DNA from: Hyphomicrobium sp. 99
Lineage (GTDB): Bacteria; Pseudomonadota; Alphaproteobacteria; Rhizobiales; Hyphomicrobiaceae
DNA: 64,000 nucleotides
Direction: 5' to 3'
NCBI RefSeq assembly: GCF_000384335.2
Contig: NZ_KQ031382.1
Span: 868,001 to 932,000, forward strand
Part shown: in pieces, positions 52,061 to 60,412 of the stretch
Position numbering within the stretch: the stretch's first letter is position 1
Layout: each line of letters opens with the position of its first letter
The notes under the pieces: generated by a model
What the model was told of the DNA's origin: nothing
Databases searched by the model: none
What the model saw: only the letters and a program-made list of their open reading frames with translations
Made by a program: the position numbers and the translations under genes

Positions 52061-52870
52061 TTATTCGGGAAGCACCTCGAGCGTTACCGCGTAGGTAACG
52101 CGACGTTCTTTCGCTTCCTTGACCGTACTCTTATCGTCGGTGATTTCGGCCTCCATCCAATACATGCCGGGTTCTGGCCAAGTGACCGAGAATTTCCCAT
52201 CCTTGTCGGTGGTGGCCGACTGCTCGTCGGGTTTGGTGCGATAGCGTTCACCGCCGCGGGCGATGGCGACCTTCACGTCAGCCGCAGGTTTGCCATCGAT
52301 CTGGAGCACGAACGACGCCGTCGACTTGGCGAAGAGATCGTTGGGGTGCGTGACAGGGATAAGCTCAAGACCCTGGCCTGTTGGCTTCAGCACAACATCA
52401 TTCGGCTTACCTGCCGTCACGAACGTCTCAAGGCGTCGGAGGTTCTGCGTTACCTTCAAGTCTTCAGCGCCCGCCGGAATGTCCTTCGACAGGTTTTCGG
52501 GCTTCCCCCGCCAGCGCTTCCGTTCGCCATTTTCCTTGTAGCTCGCGGAGACCCCGTCGGACACAACTGCCAGCTTATAGGTTCCGGGCTTCGAGAGATG
52601 CACATCGAAAGTGCTGCGGTATTTGCCCGTGGAGGGGTTCTCCGGATTGAGCGCGCTCCCGTCCGGTGCCGTCACGACGAGATTATCGAGGCGGAGCGGC
52701 TGGTGCTCGAAATTGAAGAGACCGTTCGAGATCGCAGCATCGACCGAAATCCATTCATCATTACCGGACAACACCGTGGCAGACGGGAGGAGCCATGCGC
52801 GGTGGGCATCTGCCGAGATCGGCAACACGAGGGCGACGGCGAGTGTGGACCACTTGAGCAGCGGCTTCAT
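52061..52870 (-). CDS. DUF4198 periplasmic protein
   Basis: 269 residues with a Sec signal (LKWSTLAVALVLPISADA). The mature part starts HRAWLLPSATVLSGNDEWISVDAAISNGLFNFEHQPLRL, the HxxWL start that is diagnostic of DUF4198 proteins (linked to metal uptake). A second beta domain with AADVKVAIARGGERYRTKPDEQSATTDKDGKFSVTWPEPGMYWMEAEI is carboxypeptidase-regulatory-like. The N-terminal His after cleavage may bind metal. It lies between DUF2271 and apbE in the iron operon. Confidence 0.85.
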   Translation of the reverse strand: MKPLLKWSTLAVALVLPISADAHRAWLLPSATVLSGNDEWISVDAAISNGLFNFEHQPLRLDNLVVTAPDGSALNPENPSTGKYRSTFDVHLSKPGTYKLAVVSDGVSASYKENGERKRWRGKPENLSKDIPAGAEDLKVTQNLRRLETFVTAGKPNDVVLKPTGQGLELIPVTHPNDLFAKSTASFVLQIDGKPAADVKVAIARGGERYRTKPDEQSATTDKDGKFSVTWPEPGMYWMEAEITDDKSTVKEAKERRVTYAVTLEVLPE

Positions 52871-52900
52871 GGGTTTTCTCCGTAAGGTTGATTGATGAGA

Positions 52901-53413
52901 TTAGTGTTTGATCTCAAGCGATAGCGCGCCGATCTCGCTTTGGCCTTTCGCCTCGAGCTTGGTGGGATTTTCCAACGGCCATTGAAACGGGATGCGAAGA
53001 ACCTCCCGGCCGCCAACCTCGCGTGCCGCTTCCACCACGAGTTCATACTGAACAGGGCTCAAGTCTTTGAGTAGCGGACCGTCACTCGCGAATTCGAGAG
53101 TATGTGTGCCGACCGGGCGAGTTGCACCCGTGACGCCATCAATGGGAACCTTCAGATCGCGACCGGCCCGTCTCCACCATTGACGCAGATCTGCGAGCCA
53201 CTTCTCGCCTTCTTTCTTTTTGTTGGCGACATCATACCAAACGGCAAGATTTGCGGCGACCGAGTGATCCGGACGCTCCACCCATACCGCGATATAGGGT
53301 CGATGATATTCAGCCACATCGAGTTTCGGAATCTCGAGCTGAACTTGCAGATCAGCGCCAAATGCTGGGCTGGCGAGAAGTCCGGTCGCACCCAATGTAA
53401 CCCAAATTCGCAT
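52901..53413 (-). CDS. DUF2271 periplasmic protein with FMN-attachment motif
   Basis: 170 residues from the ATG at 53413 behind GAGGAA. The signal peptide (MRIWVTLGATGLLASPAFG) gives a periplasmic protein. The DUF2271 core includes YIAVWVERPDHSVAANLAVWYDVANKKKEGEKWLADLRQWWRR in outline. Residues 92-98 read DGVTGAT, matching the ApbE flavinylation motif Dxx[ST]GA[ST], so Thr98 is the predicted FMN attachment site. ApbE is encoded in the same operon. Its role is inferred as a flavin electron carrier in periplasmic iron reduction. Confidence 0.85.
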   Translation of the reverse strand: MRIWVTLGATGLLASPAFGADLQVQLEIPKLDVAEYHRPYIAVWVERPDHSVAANLAVWYDVANKKKEGEKWLADLRQWWRRAGRDLKVPIDGVTGATRPVGTHTLEFASDGPLLKDLSPVQYELVVEAAREVGGREVLRIPFQWPLENPTKLEAKGQSEIGALSLEIKH

Positions 53414-53424
53414 GGCGTTCCTCT

Positions 53425-54078
53425 TCAGTGGATCAAAAAGATTGCAATTGCCAATGGCACCCCGATGCCGAAACCAACTAACGGCCATGTCGATGGACGG
53501 CTCTTTGCGAAGAGCTGCAATAAGACGAGGCCCGTGATCGAGAACACCACGCAGGAAACCGCGAATACGTCGATGAACAAGCTCCATGCCGCTCCCGCAT
53601 TGCGACCTTTATGGAGATCATTCAGATACGAGATCCAACCGCGATCAGTCAGTTCCGAACTTGCGGCACCGCTTTTGCGATCAATACTCAACCAGCCATC
53701 GCCGCCGGGGCGTGGCAGCGAAACGTAAACTTCATCGTCGGACCACTCGGCCAACTGATCAGCGACTGCGATGCCCATATGCGCCTTTGCCCAACTGTTC
53801 ACTTCCGCTGGCAACGGTGCTTTCTTTGCTGCCGGATCGGCTTTTAGAAATTCAAGTATCTTTGGTGGAACTATCGCCTCGTTACGGGTGACCACCGCTT
53901 TGGATGATATTGCTGCAGCGTGATTGAGAGTAATGCCCGTCACCGCAAACAACAGCATTCCGATCAGGCTGATGGCGCCGCTAATCCAATGCCATTGCTT
54001 GATCTGCCGCATCCATTCGGCGCGTCTGTTTGAGCGCGCCATGCGCTGGGCCGGTGTTAGCTTGTCGAGCGCGGCCAT
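53425..54078 (-). CDS. PepSY-associated membrane protein
   Basis: 217 residues. Two or three transmembrane helices flank a periplasmic PepSY-like domain: IKQWHWISGAISLIGMLLFAVTGITLNHAA (His near both ends of the helix), then DEVYVSLPRPGGDGWLSIDRKSG, and DLHKGRNAGAAWSLFIDVFAVSCVVFSITGLVLLQL. The helix histidines could bind heme for transmembrane electron transfer, as in siderophore-reductase type PepSY proteins. The start overlaps the previous gene by one base (TAATG). Confidence 0.85.
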   Translation of the reverse strand: MAALDKLTPAQRMARSNRRAEWMRQIKQWHWISGAISLIGMLLFAVTGITLNHAAAISSKAVVTRNEAIVPPKILEFLKADPAAKKAPLPAEVNSWAKAHMGIAVADQLAEWSDDEVYVSLPRPGGDGWLSIDRKSGAASSELTDRGWISYLNDLHKGRNAGAAWSLFIDVFAVSCVVFSITGLVLLQLFAKSRPSTWPLVGFGIGVPLAIAIFLIH

Positions 54079-54872
54079 TACGTTCCGCCTCCTTCGATAG
54101 CGAGCACCACTTGGCGGATCTCAGCAATCGTTGACGTGCGAAGCACAGCCACCACTTCCCGAACAAAATCATCCGGCGCCGTAGCGAGAGATTTGGTCAG
54201 CCATTCGACGGCTTCATCGATACGACCGGCGCGACAAAGATAACGGCTCAAATGAAACTGCCCGCGAAAGCATCCGCGTTCGGCAGCTCGACGATACCAG
54301 CGCATCGCAGAAGAGGGCTTCGCTTGAACATCCCATCCTTCTTCACGGAACCGGCCCAGCATATTCATCGCTTTTGCATTGTCGCGCCGCGCCGATCTGA
54401 GCAACAAGGCGAGCGCGGCGCGATAGTCGCGTGCAACACCAACTCCCTTGACGAGCAAGTTTGCGAGATTGAACTGCGCCCAGTGATCTTGTTTATCGGC
54501 AGCGAGACGGTAGCTGCGCGCGGCTTCAGCGAAATCGACTGGGACGCCCCAGCCTCGCTCGTAGCATCGGCCGAGCATGTTGAGCGCCGCCGGGTCGCCT
54601 TCTCTTGCAGCGATTTCAAACCAACGGAATGCTGCATCGGGATCGCGCTCTGTGCCGTGTCCATTGAGCAGCATGTGAGCCCAAGCGCATTGACTTGCGA
54701 TCGAGCCTTTGAGGGCTCCATCACGCGCCAGCCGCGCTGCTTCGACTGGGTTTTTCAGCTTTTGCTGGACGAAATATTCGAAGCTGACGTGTACGGGAAC
54801 AGTATGCGATATCCGCCAACTGTCGGGCGACTGCGCGAAGTCGTCTTCGTCCAGAGATTCGTCAAAAGTCAA
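54078..54872 (-). CDS. Sel1-repeat (TPR-like) protein of iron operon
   Basis: 264 residues made largely of Sel1-like repeats of about 36 residues: GTERDPDAAFRWFEIAAREGDPAALNMLGRCYERGWGVPVDFAEAARSYRLAADKQDHWAQFNLANLLVKGVGV and so on. There is no signal peptide, so probably cytoplasmic, with a scaffold role. It overlaps piuC by 4 bp and the PepSY gene by 1 bp. Sel1 proteins recur in PiuC/TonB-receptor operons, with an undefined function. Confidence 0.85.
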   Translation of the reverse strand: MTFDESLDEDDFAQSPDSWRISHTVPVHVSFEYFVQQKLKNPVEAARLARDGALKGSIASQCAWAHMLLNGHGTERDPDAAFRWFEIAAREGDPAALNMLGRCYERGWGVPVDFAEAARSYRLAADKQDHWAQFNLANLLVKGVGVARDYRAALALLLRSARRDNAKAMNMLGRFREEGWDVQAKPSSAMRWYRRAAERGCFRGQFHLSRYLCRAGRIDEAVEWLTKSLATAPDDFVREVVAVLRTSTIAEIRQVVLAIEGGGT

Positions 54873-55552
54873 AGTTCGCCCCAGCGTCGCAGAAGATTGT
54901 GATAATGGCTGGTGAGGGCGACGACGGCGCGATTGTCGTCCGGCAGCAACTGCCGAACTTCCATGATGGCTTTGTCGAGCTCATAAAGCATCGTCCGCTG
55001 GCCGTCGTCTTTGACCATGGATTGGGTCCAGAAGAACGACGCCCAGCGGCTGCCGCGCGTGATCTTGCTAACGCTGTGAAGGCTGGTCGATGGATAGACG
55101 ACCATGTCTCCAGCGGGCAATTTGATTGAATGACGGCCATAGGTGTCGTCGATCAGCAGTTCGCCGCCGTCATAGTCTTCGGGTTCCGACAGAAATAATG
55201 TCGATGAGACGTCGGCACGCATCCTCGCACCGGTCCCAGGAATACCGCGGATAGCGCCATCGACGTGTGCGTCGAAGGACATGCCCGTGTCGTAGCGATT
55301 GAACATCGGCGGCAAAACGCGAAACGGCAAGGCGACGGCTGTGAAGGTAGGGTTCCTGCCGAGTGCGCGGAGCACGATATCGCCGACTTCACGTGCAGCG
55401 GCCGAATCTTCGGGAATCTGAAGATTGTGCTTGGCTTTTCCCGCTTGTTCCCCCGCGGTTACTTTGCCGTCAACCCAACTGGCCTCTTCAAGAATTTTCC
55501 GGCATCGAGAAATCTCTTCGGGAGAGAGCACTCCCGAGATGCGAACGAGCAT
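54869..55552 (-). CDS. piuC: PiuC-type Fe(II)/2-oxoglutarate-dependent hydroxylase
   Basis: 227 residues, the normal length. The 2-His-1-Asp triad is seen as FDAHVDGA (His and Asp) and STSLHSVSKITRGSRWASFFW with the distal His and the 2-oxoglutarate-binding Arg. PiuC/PKHD-type hydroxylases are co-encoded with TonB-dependent siderophore receptors and are thought to modify siderophores or assist iron release. It lies 74 bp after the receptor gene and is coupled to the Sel1 gene. Confidence 0.92.
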   Translation of the reverse strand: MLVRISGVLSPEEISRCRKILEEASWVDGKVTAGEQAGKAKHNLQIPEDSAAAREVGDIVLRALGRNPTFTAVALPFRVLPPMFNRYDTGMSFDAHVDGAIRGIPGTGARMRADVSSTLFLSEPEDYDGGELLIDDTYGRHSIKLPAGDMVVYPSTSLHSVSKITRGSRWASFFWTQSMVKDDGQRTMLYELDKAIMEVRQLLPDDNRAVVALTSHYHNLLRRWGEL

Positions 55553-55625
55553 TCCTTCTTAACTCCACAACGAATAATGGGGAGCGCGGGGTGCGCTCTC
55601 CATGCAATTGGCTCGTAGATGACGA

Positions 55626-58076
55626 TCAGAACTTCACGCCTGCGGTGAACGTAACCGAGCGGCCGGCACCCGGCGTGGCGCGAGACGAGAACGCGTTCTC
55701 GCCCTGGAAATAGCCGTCGTAGTACAGCTCATCCGTCAGATTGTAGCCGTTGAGCGCGAAGCGATAACGGTCGATCTCGTAGGAAACCATGCCGTTGAAC
55801 ACCAACGTTTGCGGCAACTTATTAGTCTCGTCATTGCGGATAAACATATCCTGGGCGTAGGTCACGCCGCCGCCAACCAAGAGCTTGCCCGGTACGTTGA
55901 TCAGCGAAGCAACGTCATACGTCGTCCAGAACGTTGCGGCATTCTCCGGAACGCCGGGGACGTGATTGCCGATGAGAGTTGAGTCATTCGCGAACCTGAT
56001 CTCGGAGTCCATGTGGGTGTAGGCGACAGCGACCATCCACTTGTCGGTGACCATGCCATTCACGCCGATCTCGACGCCTTCAACGCGCTGCTCCTCGCCC
56101 GATTGGACGATGCTTCCATCGGGTTGAGTGTAATAGGCATTCGACTTGTCGACGCGGAACGCCGCGGCCGAGATGCCTATTCTGCCGTCGAGAAGCGACC
56201 ACTTGGCCCCGATCTCGTAGGACTCGTTTTCTTCAGGACTGAGGGTATCCTGACCGGCCGTGGTACCGATCGGATTCACGCCCTGAGTAATAAACTGCCC
56301 AGCCGGTGAAGAGGAAGTCGCCCAAGACACATAATAGGTCTGCTGCTTGGTCGGCTCCCAGATTGCGCTGAGCTTCGGGCTCCAGAAGGGGGTATAGGAA
56401 CCGACTTCCGGATTCCAAACGCCCGTCGTCGTATTGGTCCATGAATAGTTGGCCTGATAGGCGTCCCAACGAATACCGCCGAGCAAAGAGAACTCCGGCG
56501 TGAGCCACATACGATCGCTCGCGAAGAGGGCATAGTCGGTCGCATTTGCCGCCTTCTTGTTGAGCGGATTGGGAACAACGACGTAGTTGTCGCTCGAGTA
56601 GTTGGGGTTCTGCAGCGTGCCGGGGATCTTCGTCGCAGCCCCGCCCGTGGTGGGGTTCACGTAACGCCCCGCGATGCGATCGTCTTCCTGGTGGAAGACG
56701 TCAAATCCCGCGACGGCCTCATGACGGAACCCGCCCACGTTGAGCTTCGCGATTGCTGTTGTGATATTCTGGAAGCCCCAGCTCTCCTGTTCGTATGAGC
56801 TGCCGCCACCGGCGCCAAAATAGTAGGGTGAATCGCCCGCCGGTCCGAAGAACGCTGCGCTACAGCCGTCAGTGGCGACGTTATTGACCGTCAGCGCACA
56901 GTTCGCCGCTGTCGTGCTGATATCGCGATCGAAGAATTCCAAGCGCGTGTCGTTGTTGATCGTCAGCCACGGATTGACTTTCTTCGTCAAGCGAGCGGTC
57001 AGCATGTCGACGGTCGTCTGGTCCCGGTCCGTGTCCTTGCCGAAATAATTGGATCTCGGAACTCCGAATTCCGTCGACGGCAAGCCAACCGTTGTGCCCG
57101 GCGCGCGCAGGAACGGCACGCCATAGTCCGGTACACGATCGTTCTCCTGATGGAGATAGTTGACCGTCAGCTCGGTATCGGTCCCTAAACCGAAGCCGAT
57201 GGAGCCCAGGAAGCCCCAGCGATCGGAATAGACGTGATCGCGGTCGGCAATGTCCTGATTGTGATACATACCGACGGCGCGCGCGGCTGTCGTCGCGTTG
57301 ATCTGCTTGTTGACGTCGATGATGGAGCGGACGAACGAATCCGAGCCGACCGTGATTTCCGCGCTGTTTGCATCACCCAAATGGGCGTTCTTCTGGCGAA
57401 GATTGATAGCGCCACCGGTGGTGCCCATGCCGAAGCTTTCGGAAGACGGGCCTTTCAGCACATCGACCTGCTCGAACGCGAAGCTATCGCGCACGTACAC
57501 CCCGAAGTCGCGCAGGCCGTCGACATAGAGGTCGCCCTTGGCATCGAAGCCGCGGATGCGGAACTGGTCGCCGTTGAAGCCGCCGTTACCCTCTCCGACC
57601 GTCACCGTAACGCCAGGTACCGTGCGCAGCGCCTGATCGATGGTCGTCAGGTTCTGCTCCTGGAGCTGCTGCTGTGACACGACATTCACGATCTGCGGCG
57701 TGTCCTGATACGTGCCCGGCAGACGGCTAAGGCCAGTACCGGACTGCAGCGTATTGCCGCTCGCCGGCGTCACGCCGGAACCCGATCCCTCGGAGCTGGC
57801 TGCCGGAAGCGGAGCCACGGGGTTTGCGGTGCCCTCCGTCCCAGACGGAGGAGCTTTCTTCTGAGCGACCTTCTTCTTCTGCTTCTGCGATTTCGATACA
57901 ACTTCGACTGGAGGCAGCGACGTTTCAGGCGTCTGCGCCATCTGTGCGCTCGCGCCACCGGCGAGGAACGCGGATGCTACACCAAGCGACAATGCGCCCA
58001 GGCCAGCTTGCTCTGATTTTCCGGAGTTTGATTTTCCGACGGCGCTCCAGCCCCGCGCCGATTCGTGTCCGAGCAT
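55626..58076 (-). CDS. TonB-dependent siderophore receptor (Fiu/catecholate type)
   Basis: 816 residues: a long signal region ending ASAFLAGGASAQ, a Lys/Pro-rich linker, and a likely TonB box region (SLPPVEVVSK). The plug domain contains LPGTYQDTPQIVNVVSQQQLQEQNLTTIDQALRTVPGVTVTVGEGNGGFNGDQFRIRGFDAKGDLYVDGLRDFG in outline, followed by a 22-stranded barrel. The final strand (RSVTFTAGVKF) ends in Phe, as required for BAM insertion. It resembles Fiu-like receptors for monomeric catecholates. It is the first gene of the iron operon. Confidence 0.92.
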   Translation of the reverse strand: MLGHESARGWSAVGKSNSGKSEQAGLGALSLGVASAFLAGGASAQMAQTPETSLPPVEVVSKSQKQKKKVAQKKAPPSGTEGTANPVAPLPAASSEGSGSGVTPASGNTLQSGTGLSRLPGTYQDTPQIVNVVSQQQLQEQNLTTIDQALRTVPGVTVTVGEGNGGFNGDQFRIRGFDAKGDLYVDGLRDFGVYVRDSFAFEQVDVLKGPSSESFGMGTTGGAINLRQKNAHLGDANSAEITVGSDSFVRSIIDVNKQINATTAARAVGMYHNQDIADRDHVYSDRWGFLGSIGFGLGTDTELTVNYLHQENDRVPDYGVPFLRAPGTTVGLPSTEFGVPRSNYFGKDTDRDQTTVDMLTARLTKKVNPWLTINNDTRLEFFDRDISTTAANCALTVNNVATDGCSAAFFGPAGDSPYYFGAGGGSSYEQESWGFQNITTAIAKLNVGGFRHEAVAGFDVFHQEDDRIAGRYVNPTTGGAATKIPGTLQNPNYSSDNYVVVPNPLNKKAANATDYALFASDRMWLTPEFSLLGGIRWDAYQANYSWTNTTTGVWNPEVGSYTPFWSPKLSAIWEPTKQQTYYVSWATSSSPAGQFITQGVNPIGTTAGQDTLSPEENESYEIGAKWSLLDGRIGISAAAFRVDKSNAYYTQPDGSIVQSGEEQRVEGVEIGVNGMVTDKWMVAVAYTHMDSEIRFANDSTLIGNHVPGVPENAATFWTTYDVASLINVPGKLLVGGGVTYAQDMFIRNDETNKLPQTLVFNGMVSYEIDRYRFALNGYNLTDELYYDGYFQGENAFSSRATPGAGRSVTFTAGVKF

Positions 58077-58380
58077 TCTAGAAAGGCCCCCAAATCTGTT
58101 TTGATCCCCTGGGATCGCACAGAAATTCTTGGCTGGCGTGAAGCTGGCAACTTGAAATGCTCATGCGATCTTAGAGCTACGACTAGAAAAGCGTACTATT
58201 TGAGTCAACTTCTAAATCACAAAAAATTTGCGACCAATCACGACCAAAAGATCAATCATCCGCGGCTCCAATCGACGACAAGGCATCGAAAATTGCGCGT
58301 GCTCGTGCGCGTAGTTTGCGTCAGTTCTCGACGGCATAAAACCGATACGGATTTTTCTTCTGCGGCTTTTGGCGCGACGT
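58077..58380. other. Promoter region of the iron operon
   Basis: 304 bp upstream of the receptor gene. It contains an iron-box-like sequence (listed separately) and AT-rich stretches suited to a promoter. No gene is seen. Confidence 0.5.
58200..58217. promoter_or_regulatory. Possible Irr/RirA-type iron-responsive box
   Basis: TTTGAGTCAACTTCTAAA keeps one perfect arm (TTCTAAA) of the alphaproteobacterial ICE motif TTTAGAA-N3-TTCTAAA, but the other arm matches only in part. Position upstream of an iron-uptake operon supports it; the sequence match alone is weak. Confidence 0.3.
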
Positions 58381-58744
58381 ATGGCAGGCCCGCGATCGGG
58401 GACCATCGATAACTACGTTGTCGAAGACTTCGTCATCACCACCGGCGGCAAGGAGATAAAATCGCGCGAGAGATTCAAGATTGGGTGGTGGACTTTCAGT
58501 CGCGCGTCGAAAATTTGCGCATCGAGGATCTCGAGACTTTTGCGAGCGCCGATGGAACCCGCACCGTCTCTCGCCTTCGGCTCACGGGAACCAACAATGG
58601 CATGATGGGGCTTCCTGCAGATGGACGGCCGTTCACGCTCACGGCGAACTCAATCCTCGCTTGTCGCGAGGACGGCAAGATCCTCCAAAATTGGGTCGAG
58701 CGAAACATTGAGAGGTCTACGGCGCACTCTCCAACAAGCCGTGA
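58381..58744 (+). pseudogene. Frameshifted SnoaL-like polyketide-cyclase remnant
   Basis: Three reading frames together spell a SnoaL-family protein. Frame 1 gives IDNYVVEDFVITTGGKEIKSRERF up to about 58478. The next frame continues with DWVVDFQSRVENLRIEDLETFASADG through LTANSILACREDGKILQNWVERN up to about 58706. A third frame gives EVYGALSNKP and a stop at 58744. Two frameshifts, plus a TGA where the family usually has Trp before EVY, show decay. The N-terminal 30 or so residues of the family are also missing. No functional product is expected. Confidence 0.72.
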
Positions 58745-58883
58745 CGTTGGCCCCAAATACGGCCGAGAGGGCCGCGTCATGACAGCAGGGTAGACAATTG
58801 GAAGCTGCAATCGTGATCGCGAGTGCCCGATTCTGAGCACATTATGATGTTGAACGTCGGGGAAACCACGGGGGATTTCTCTA

Positions 58884-59396
58884 GTGAAACATCGATTTGT
58901 GCTGATTTTCATGGCGGCAGCCATCGCGACTGTCTGTGTGCACCGTGCCGAGGCGGAACCTATCAAAATTGGAGGCCAGTCGATGAGCTGCGGCTCAACG
59001 CCTGTGTTCTCGAATTCCAGTATGCCGATGGAAGGTCGGTTCGTGCCGGGCAAGGGAATTTATATTAACCATGCGCTGATGCAGCAACAGCCGGCGACGG
59101 TCCAAATGTTCGTGTTCAAGCACGAATGTGCACACAAGTCCGTCGGCGGAAATGAACTCGCCGCAGACTGTGGCGCTGCCCAATCGGGTGCGCGCGAGAA
59201 ATGGCTGACGCCGGCGGGCATCGACACGGTGTGCAAAGCATTAGCTGGCGAACCTGCGGGCGGGGGATATCCGTCCGGAGTCGCACGATGCGCCAACATA
59301 CGAAAGTGCTACGCCAATTCGTCAGCAAAAATTGCGTACCAGAAAGCTAATATACAGAAATCGGCCGGCAGCGGCCGACTTCGGTCCGGATATTGA
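58884..59396 (+). CDS. Small exported HExxH putative metallopeptidase
   Basis: 170 residues from a GTG. A Sec signal (RFVLIFMAAAIATVCVHRAEA) precedes a mature domain with FKHECAHKSVGGNELAADCGAAQ. His80, Glu81 and His84 form an HExxH zinc motif, and Glu91 in ELAAD is placed like the third ligand of M48- or ImmA-like peptidases. The six Cys suggest disulfides. The protein is shorter than most known peptidases, so it may be a minimal protease or an inactive relative. The family is not otherwise recognised. Confidence 0.7.
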   Translation: MKHRFVLIFMAAAIATVCVHRAEAEPIKIGGQSMSCGSTPVFSNSSMPMEGRFVPGKGIYINHALMQQQPATVQMFVFKHECAHKSVGGNELAADCGAAQSGAREKWLTPAGIDTVCKALAGEPAGGGYPSGVARCANIRKCYANSSAKIAYQKANIQKSAGSGRLRSGY

Positions 59397-59415
59397 AATC
59401 CGCATATTGAAAAAA

Positions 59416-59444
59416 GTGGCTGACGGAATTTTTTCGTCAGCCAC
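59416..59444 (-). terminator. Rho-independent terminator between convergent genes
   Basis: The 10-bp stem GTGGCTGACG / CGTCAGCCAC has a 9-nt loop. Leftward it is followed by TTTTTT, ending the WGWR-repeat gene. It also lies just after the rightward metallopeptidase-like gene. Confidence 0.83.
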
Positions 59445-59456
59445 ATCGATATTGCT

Positions 59457-59888
59457 TTAGCGGCGGAAGCCACCCCTCCAGCCTGCACCGCGCCAACCCC
59501 AGCCACGTCTGAACCCAACGCCTCGCCAACCATATCCGGCGCCCCTCCAGCCTGCGCCGCGCCAGCCGTAGCCGGCTGCTCTCCAACCCCATGGTCTCCG
59601 CCAGCCCCAGCCGGCTGCCGGGTAGCCTGCCCTCCAACCCCAACCTCTGCGCCAGCCCCAGCCAGCGCCTACTACTGGATAGGCTGCCCTCCAACCCCAA
59701 CCCCCGTCGCGCCAGCCCCAGCCGCTGCGCCAGCCGTAGCCCGCAGCGACCGGATATGTTGAATCGCGAAAGCCATATCCTGCACGCCAGCCGCATGCTT
59801 CTGCCGATGTCGCGAGGGTGCCGCTACCAAGCGCCAGCACCATTGCACATATAGCCAATTTGTTTTTCGAAGCATTTCCGATAGCCAT
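59457..59888 (-). CDS. Secreted WGWR-repeat protein
   Basis: 143 residues from the ATG at 59888 behind AAGGAGA. A signal peptide (KLAICAMVLALGSGTLATSAEA) is followed by about 100 residues of imperfect Gly-Trp-Arg repeats (GYGWRSGWGWRDGGWGWR, RGWGWRAGYPAAGWGWRR, GAGWRGAGYGWRG). The mature protein has a single Cys near its start. Related low-complexity GW/GY-rich exported proteins occur in Hyphomicrobiales with no known role; envelope or aromatic-rich assembly functions are guesses. Confidence 0.75.
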   Translation of the reverse strand: MAIGNASKNKLAICAMVLALGSGTLATSAEACGWRAGYGFRDSTYPVAAGYGWRSGWGWRDGGWGWRAAYPVVGAGWGWRRGWGWRAGYPAAGWGWRRPWGWRAAGYGWRGAGWRGAGYGWRGVGFRRGWGWRGAGWRGGFRR

Positions 59889-60412
59889 TTATTGTCTCCT
59901 TAAGCTACCCGAGCGCTTTTGCCGCTCACCGCCCCAACTAGAGCTTTGCTTCGCAGTTCCCTCGTTCGCTTCTGTATGCTTAAGCAATTGATTCGCAGCG
60001 TCGCGTATGGCCATCGCTTTTATTTGAGACAGCAGATATGCGGAGAACCAAGCGCGGTGTGCGCCTCCTACGTTTCGGGATGCTGAACTAAAAAAGCGGC
60101 GGACAGCATTCAAAAAAACTCCGTCTACAGCCCGGTTTGATTGCTTGCGATGCGCTTGAAAGATCGCGCGCAGTGTTCTCAGATGCACTCTTGGCCCGAT
60201 AACGCCGACCGCGCCGGAGACGCATTCAACAACGGCTTATGACTCAAGCGATATCCCAGATTTTACGCTCACTTTACTATTCGGAGTCGTCGTCAGTGCG
60301 CTGATCGAACAATAAAGCCGATAAAGAAAAAATTCGGCAAACGCCAAAACGGAACATCGGCAGGACGGGTCTGAATTCGACACTAGGCCATTAAAGCTGA
60401 GCGCCGGCACCC
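59889..60412. other. Intergenic region
   Basis: 524 bp upstream of the WGWR gene and the LuxR gene. One leftward frame (59889-60188) overlaps the WGWR ribosome-binding site and has no strong start; it is not counted as a gene. Confidence 0.45.

Noticed and set aside
59889..60188. 99-codon leftward ORF upstream of the WGWR gene
   Set aside because: It ends inside the WGWR ribosome-binding site, has no convincing start and no recognisable features.
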